From positions 620,001-684,000 of the forward strand of contig NZ_UGTA01000001.1 of NCBI RefSeq assembly GCF_900454895.1: a stretch of DNA of 64,000 nucleotides, written 5' to 3'. This document shows, one piece after another, positions 62,753-64,000 of this stretch (position 1 is its first letter; each line of letters opens with the position of its first letter). A program made the translations under genes and the position numbers. Below the pieces are notes generated by a model that had not been told where the DNA came from, made no database searches, and saw nothing but the letters and a program-made list of their open reading frames with translations. This DNA is from Phocoenobacter uteri. GTDB taxonomy: Bacteria; Pseudomonadota; Gammaproteobacteria; Enterobacterales; Pasteurellaceae.

Positions 62753-63970
62753 CTATATATCTAACAACAATCTTGTTGGATCTTCCAATAAATCTTTAAT
62801 GGTGACCAAGAAACCTACTGATTCTTTGCCATCAATCAAGCGATGATCATAAGAAAGGGCAAGATACATCATTGGGCGGATAACCACTTCACCATTGACT
62901 GCCACAGGGCGATCTTTGATGGTGTGCATTCCCAAGATTGCACTTTGTGGCGGATTGATAATTGGTGTGGACATCAATGAACCGAATACGCCACCATTGG
63001 TAATGGTGAATGTCCCTCCAGTGAGATCTTCTACGGTTAATTTACCTTCTTGTCCTTTAATCGCAAGATCTTTAATGGCTTTTTCAATTTCAGCCATACT
63101 CATTTGATCGCAATCACGCAGAACGGGTGTGACTAAGCCACGAGGCGTAGAAACCGCAATGCTAATATCAAAATAGTTGTGATAAATCACATCATCATTA
63201 TCAATAGACGCATTGATTTCGGGGTAGCGTTTTAGTGCTTCAACAACGGCCTTAACGTAGAAAGACATAAAGCCTAAACGTACACTATGTTGCTTTTCAA
63301 AGCGTTCGCCATAGGTTTTACGTAGATCCATTATCGGTTGCATATCAACTTCATTAAAGGTCGTTAGCATTGCAGTGGTGTTTTTGGCTTCTAACAGACG
63401 CTCAGCAATACGTTTACGTAAACGAGTCATCGGTACGCGTTTTTCGTTATGATTGAGATTAACAAAGGTTTCTGTGGCTGCTTGTGGCTTAATCTCTTTT
63501 GGTACATTCACGATCGCTTCAATATCTTGGCGAGTAATACGTCCACCTACCCCTGTACCTTTAATATCATCAGCGTTTAAGCTATGTTCAGCTAAAAGGC
63601 GACGAATCGCAGGACCTTGATCACCATTTGATGATAAATGGCTGTCGAGTTCAATGGTCGCTGTTCGGCGATCTAATGGTGTTGCTTCATTTTGATTGAT
63701 TGTCGCAGTGGTTACTTTGCCATCATTTTCTTGAACGGTACTTAATTTTGCAATCAGTTGTTTACTGGTTACGGTTGCACCTTCTAGGTGGATAATTTCT
63801 GTCAAAATACCGTCTTTTTCAGCTGGCACTTCAAGTACGACTTTGTCTGTTTCAATATCAACTAAAATATCATCTCTTTTTATGATATCGCCCACTTTTT
63901 TATGCCAAGTGGCAACGGTTGCATCGGCAACGGATTCAGGTAAATCAGGCACAAGAATTTCAATTGTCAT
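62753..63970 (-). CDS. sucB: Dihydrolipoyllysine succinyltransferase, E2 of 2-oxoglutarate dehydrogenase
   Basis: SucB passes the succinyl group from lipoamide to CoA in the TCA cycle. At 405 residues it equals E. coli SucB. It has one lipoyl domain with the modified Lys43 in IETDKVVLEVPA, an E3-binding domain (GPAIRRLLAEHSLNADDIKG) and the catalytic core ending LALSYDHRLIDGKESV with His and Asp of the active site. SucA should lie upstream, beyond the window edge. A terminator follows the gene. Confidence 0.97.
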   Translation of the reverse strand: MTIEILVPDLPESVADATVATWHKKVGDIIKRDDILVDIETDKVVLEVPAEKDGILTEIIHLEGATVTSKQLIAKLSTVQENDGKVTTATINQNEATPLDRRTATIELDSHLSSNGDQGPAIRRLLAEHSLNADDIKGTGVGGRITRQDIEAIVNVPKEIKPQAATETFVNLNHNEKRVPMTRLRKRIAERLLEAKNTTAMLTTFNEVDMQPIMDLRKTYGERFEKQHSVRLGFMSFYVKAVVEALKRYPEINASIDNDDVIYHNYFDISIAVSTPRGLVTPVLRDCDQMSMAEIEKAIKDLAIKGQEGKLTVEDLTGGTFTITNGGVFGSLMSTPIINPPQSAILGMHTIKDRPVAVNGEVVIRPMMYLALSYDHRLIDGKESVGFLVTIKDLLEDPTRLLLDI

Positions 63971-64000
63971 ATTATATTTTCCTTTTCTTTGCTTTTTATT

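Noticed and set aside
1..64000. tRNA, rRNA, CRISPR arrays, insertion sequences, prophage or integrase genes
   Set aside because: I looked for tRNA T-loop patterns, regular spaced repeats and transposase or integrase motifs and found none.

Overview
The window is 64 kb of an AT-rich bacterial chromosome from the family Pasteurellaceae. The protein set (FNR, MreBCD, TmcA, PdxR/PdxST, TpsB/TpsA, autotransporter sialidase) fits that family. Scattered DNA-uptake signal sequences have the core ACAAGCGGTC followed by a T/A tract and often TTTGCAAA (for example 24888-24897, 35489-35498, 57831-57863). This is the Actinobacillus pleuropneumoniae-type signal, not the Haemophilus AAGTGCGGT type, so the genus is probably in the Actinobacillus / Mannheimia / Bibersteinia / Glaesserella part of the family. 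Species cannot be fixed from the sequence alone. No rRNA, tRNA, CRISPR array, insertion sequence or prophage was seen.

Layout. 1-8864: end of a metallo-beta-lactamase-fold protein, priA, then a long co-directional run: perM-like, ogt, tag (two alkylation-repair genes), a DUF4298-like protein, a lipoprotein form of the protease inhibitor ecotin, a secreted HExxH protein, a DUF808 membrane protein and three small envelope proteins. 9045-16444: a two-partner secretion pair, a TpsB transporter and a 1962-residue TpsA exoprotein with five exact 276-bp tandem repeats. 16492-26628: housekeeping genes (tmcA and a kinase-like gene, yhcH-like, fnr-yacL, a 34-residue membrane peptide, mreBCD-rarA, pmbA). 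26725-29108: an AT-rich gene without uptake signals, with an Mrr-like nuclease core and an AIPR (abortive infection) domain, translationally coupled to a HAD nucleotidase. It is the best candidate for a defence system here.

29139-34497: a stress islet. An OhrR-like MarR regulator and a glutathione transferase face five genes on the other strand: Hsp31/HchA, a membrane protein, a membrane-anchored catalase-like haem protein, a lipoprotein MBL hydrolase and a small lipoprotein. Two near-identical palindromic boxes lie between them. 34703-38065: an autotransporter sialidase. 38158-44157: transketolase and a ribose-type sugar ABC transporter with a CRP site and a LacI-family operator. 44336-49904: rpmE, pabB-pabC, ydgA, a CYTH phosphatase and aspC. 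50466-51397: two paralogous small membrane proteins, each behind its own CRP-like site. 51500-57484: dps, anmK and murQ (cell-wall recycling), and pdxT-pdxS divergent from their regulator pdxR. 58017-63970: phosphate uptake (DUF47 protein and Pit), ygiM, apaH, pabA, an orphan small protein and sucB, which is cut from its partner sucA by the window edge.

Themes. Secreted or surface factors (TpsA, sialidase, ecotin lipoprotein) and envelope stress proteins suggest a host-associated mucosal bacterium. Many convergent gene pairs share bidirectional terminators, one of which is built from two opposed uptake signals.
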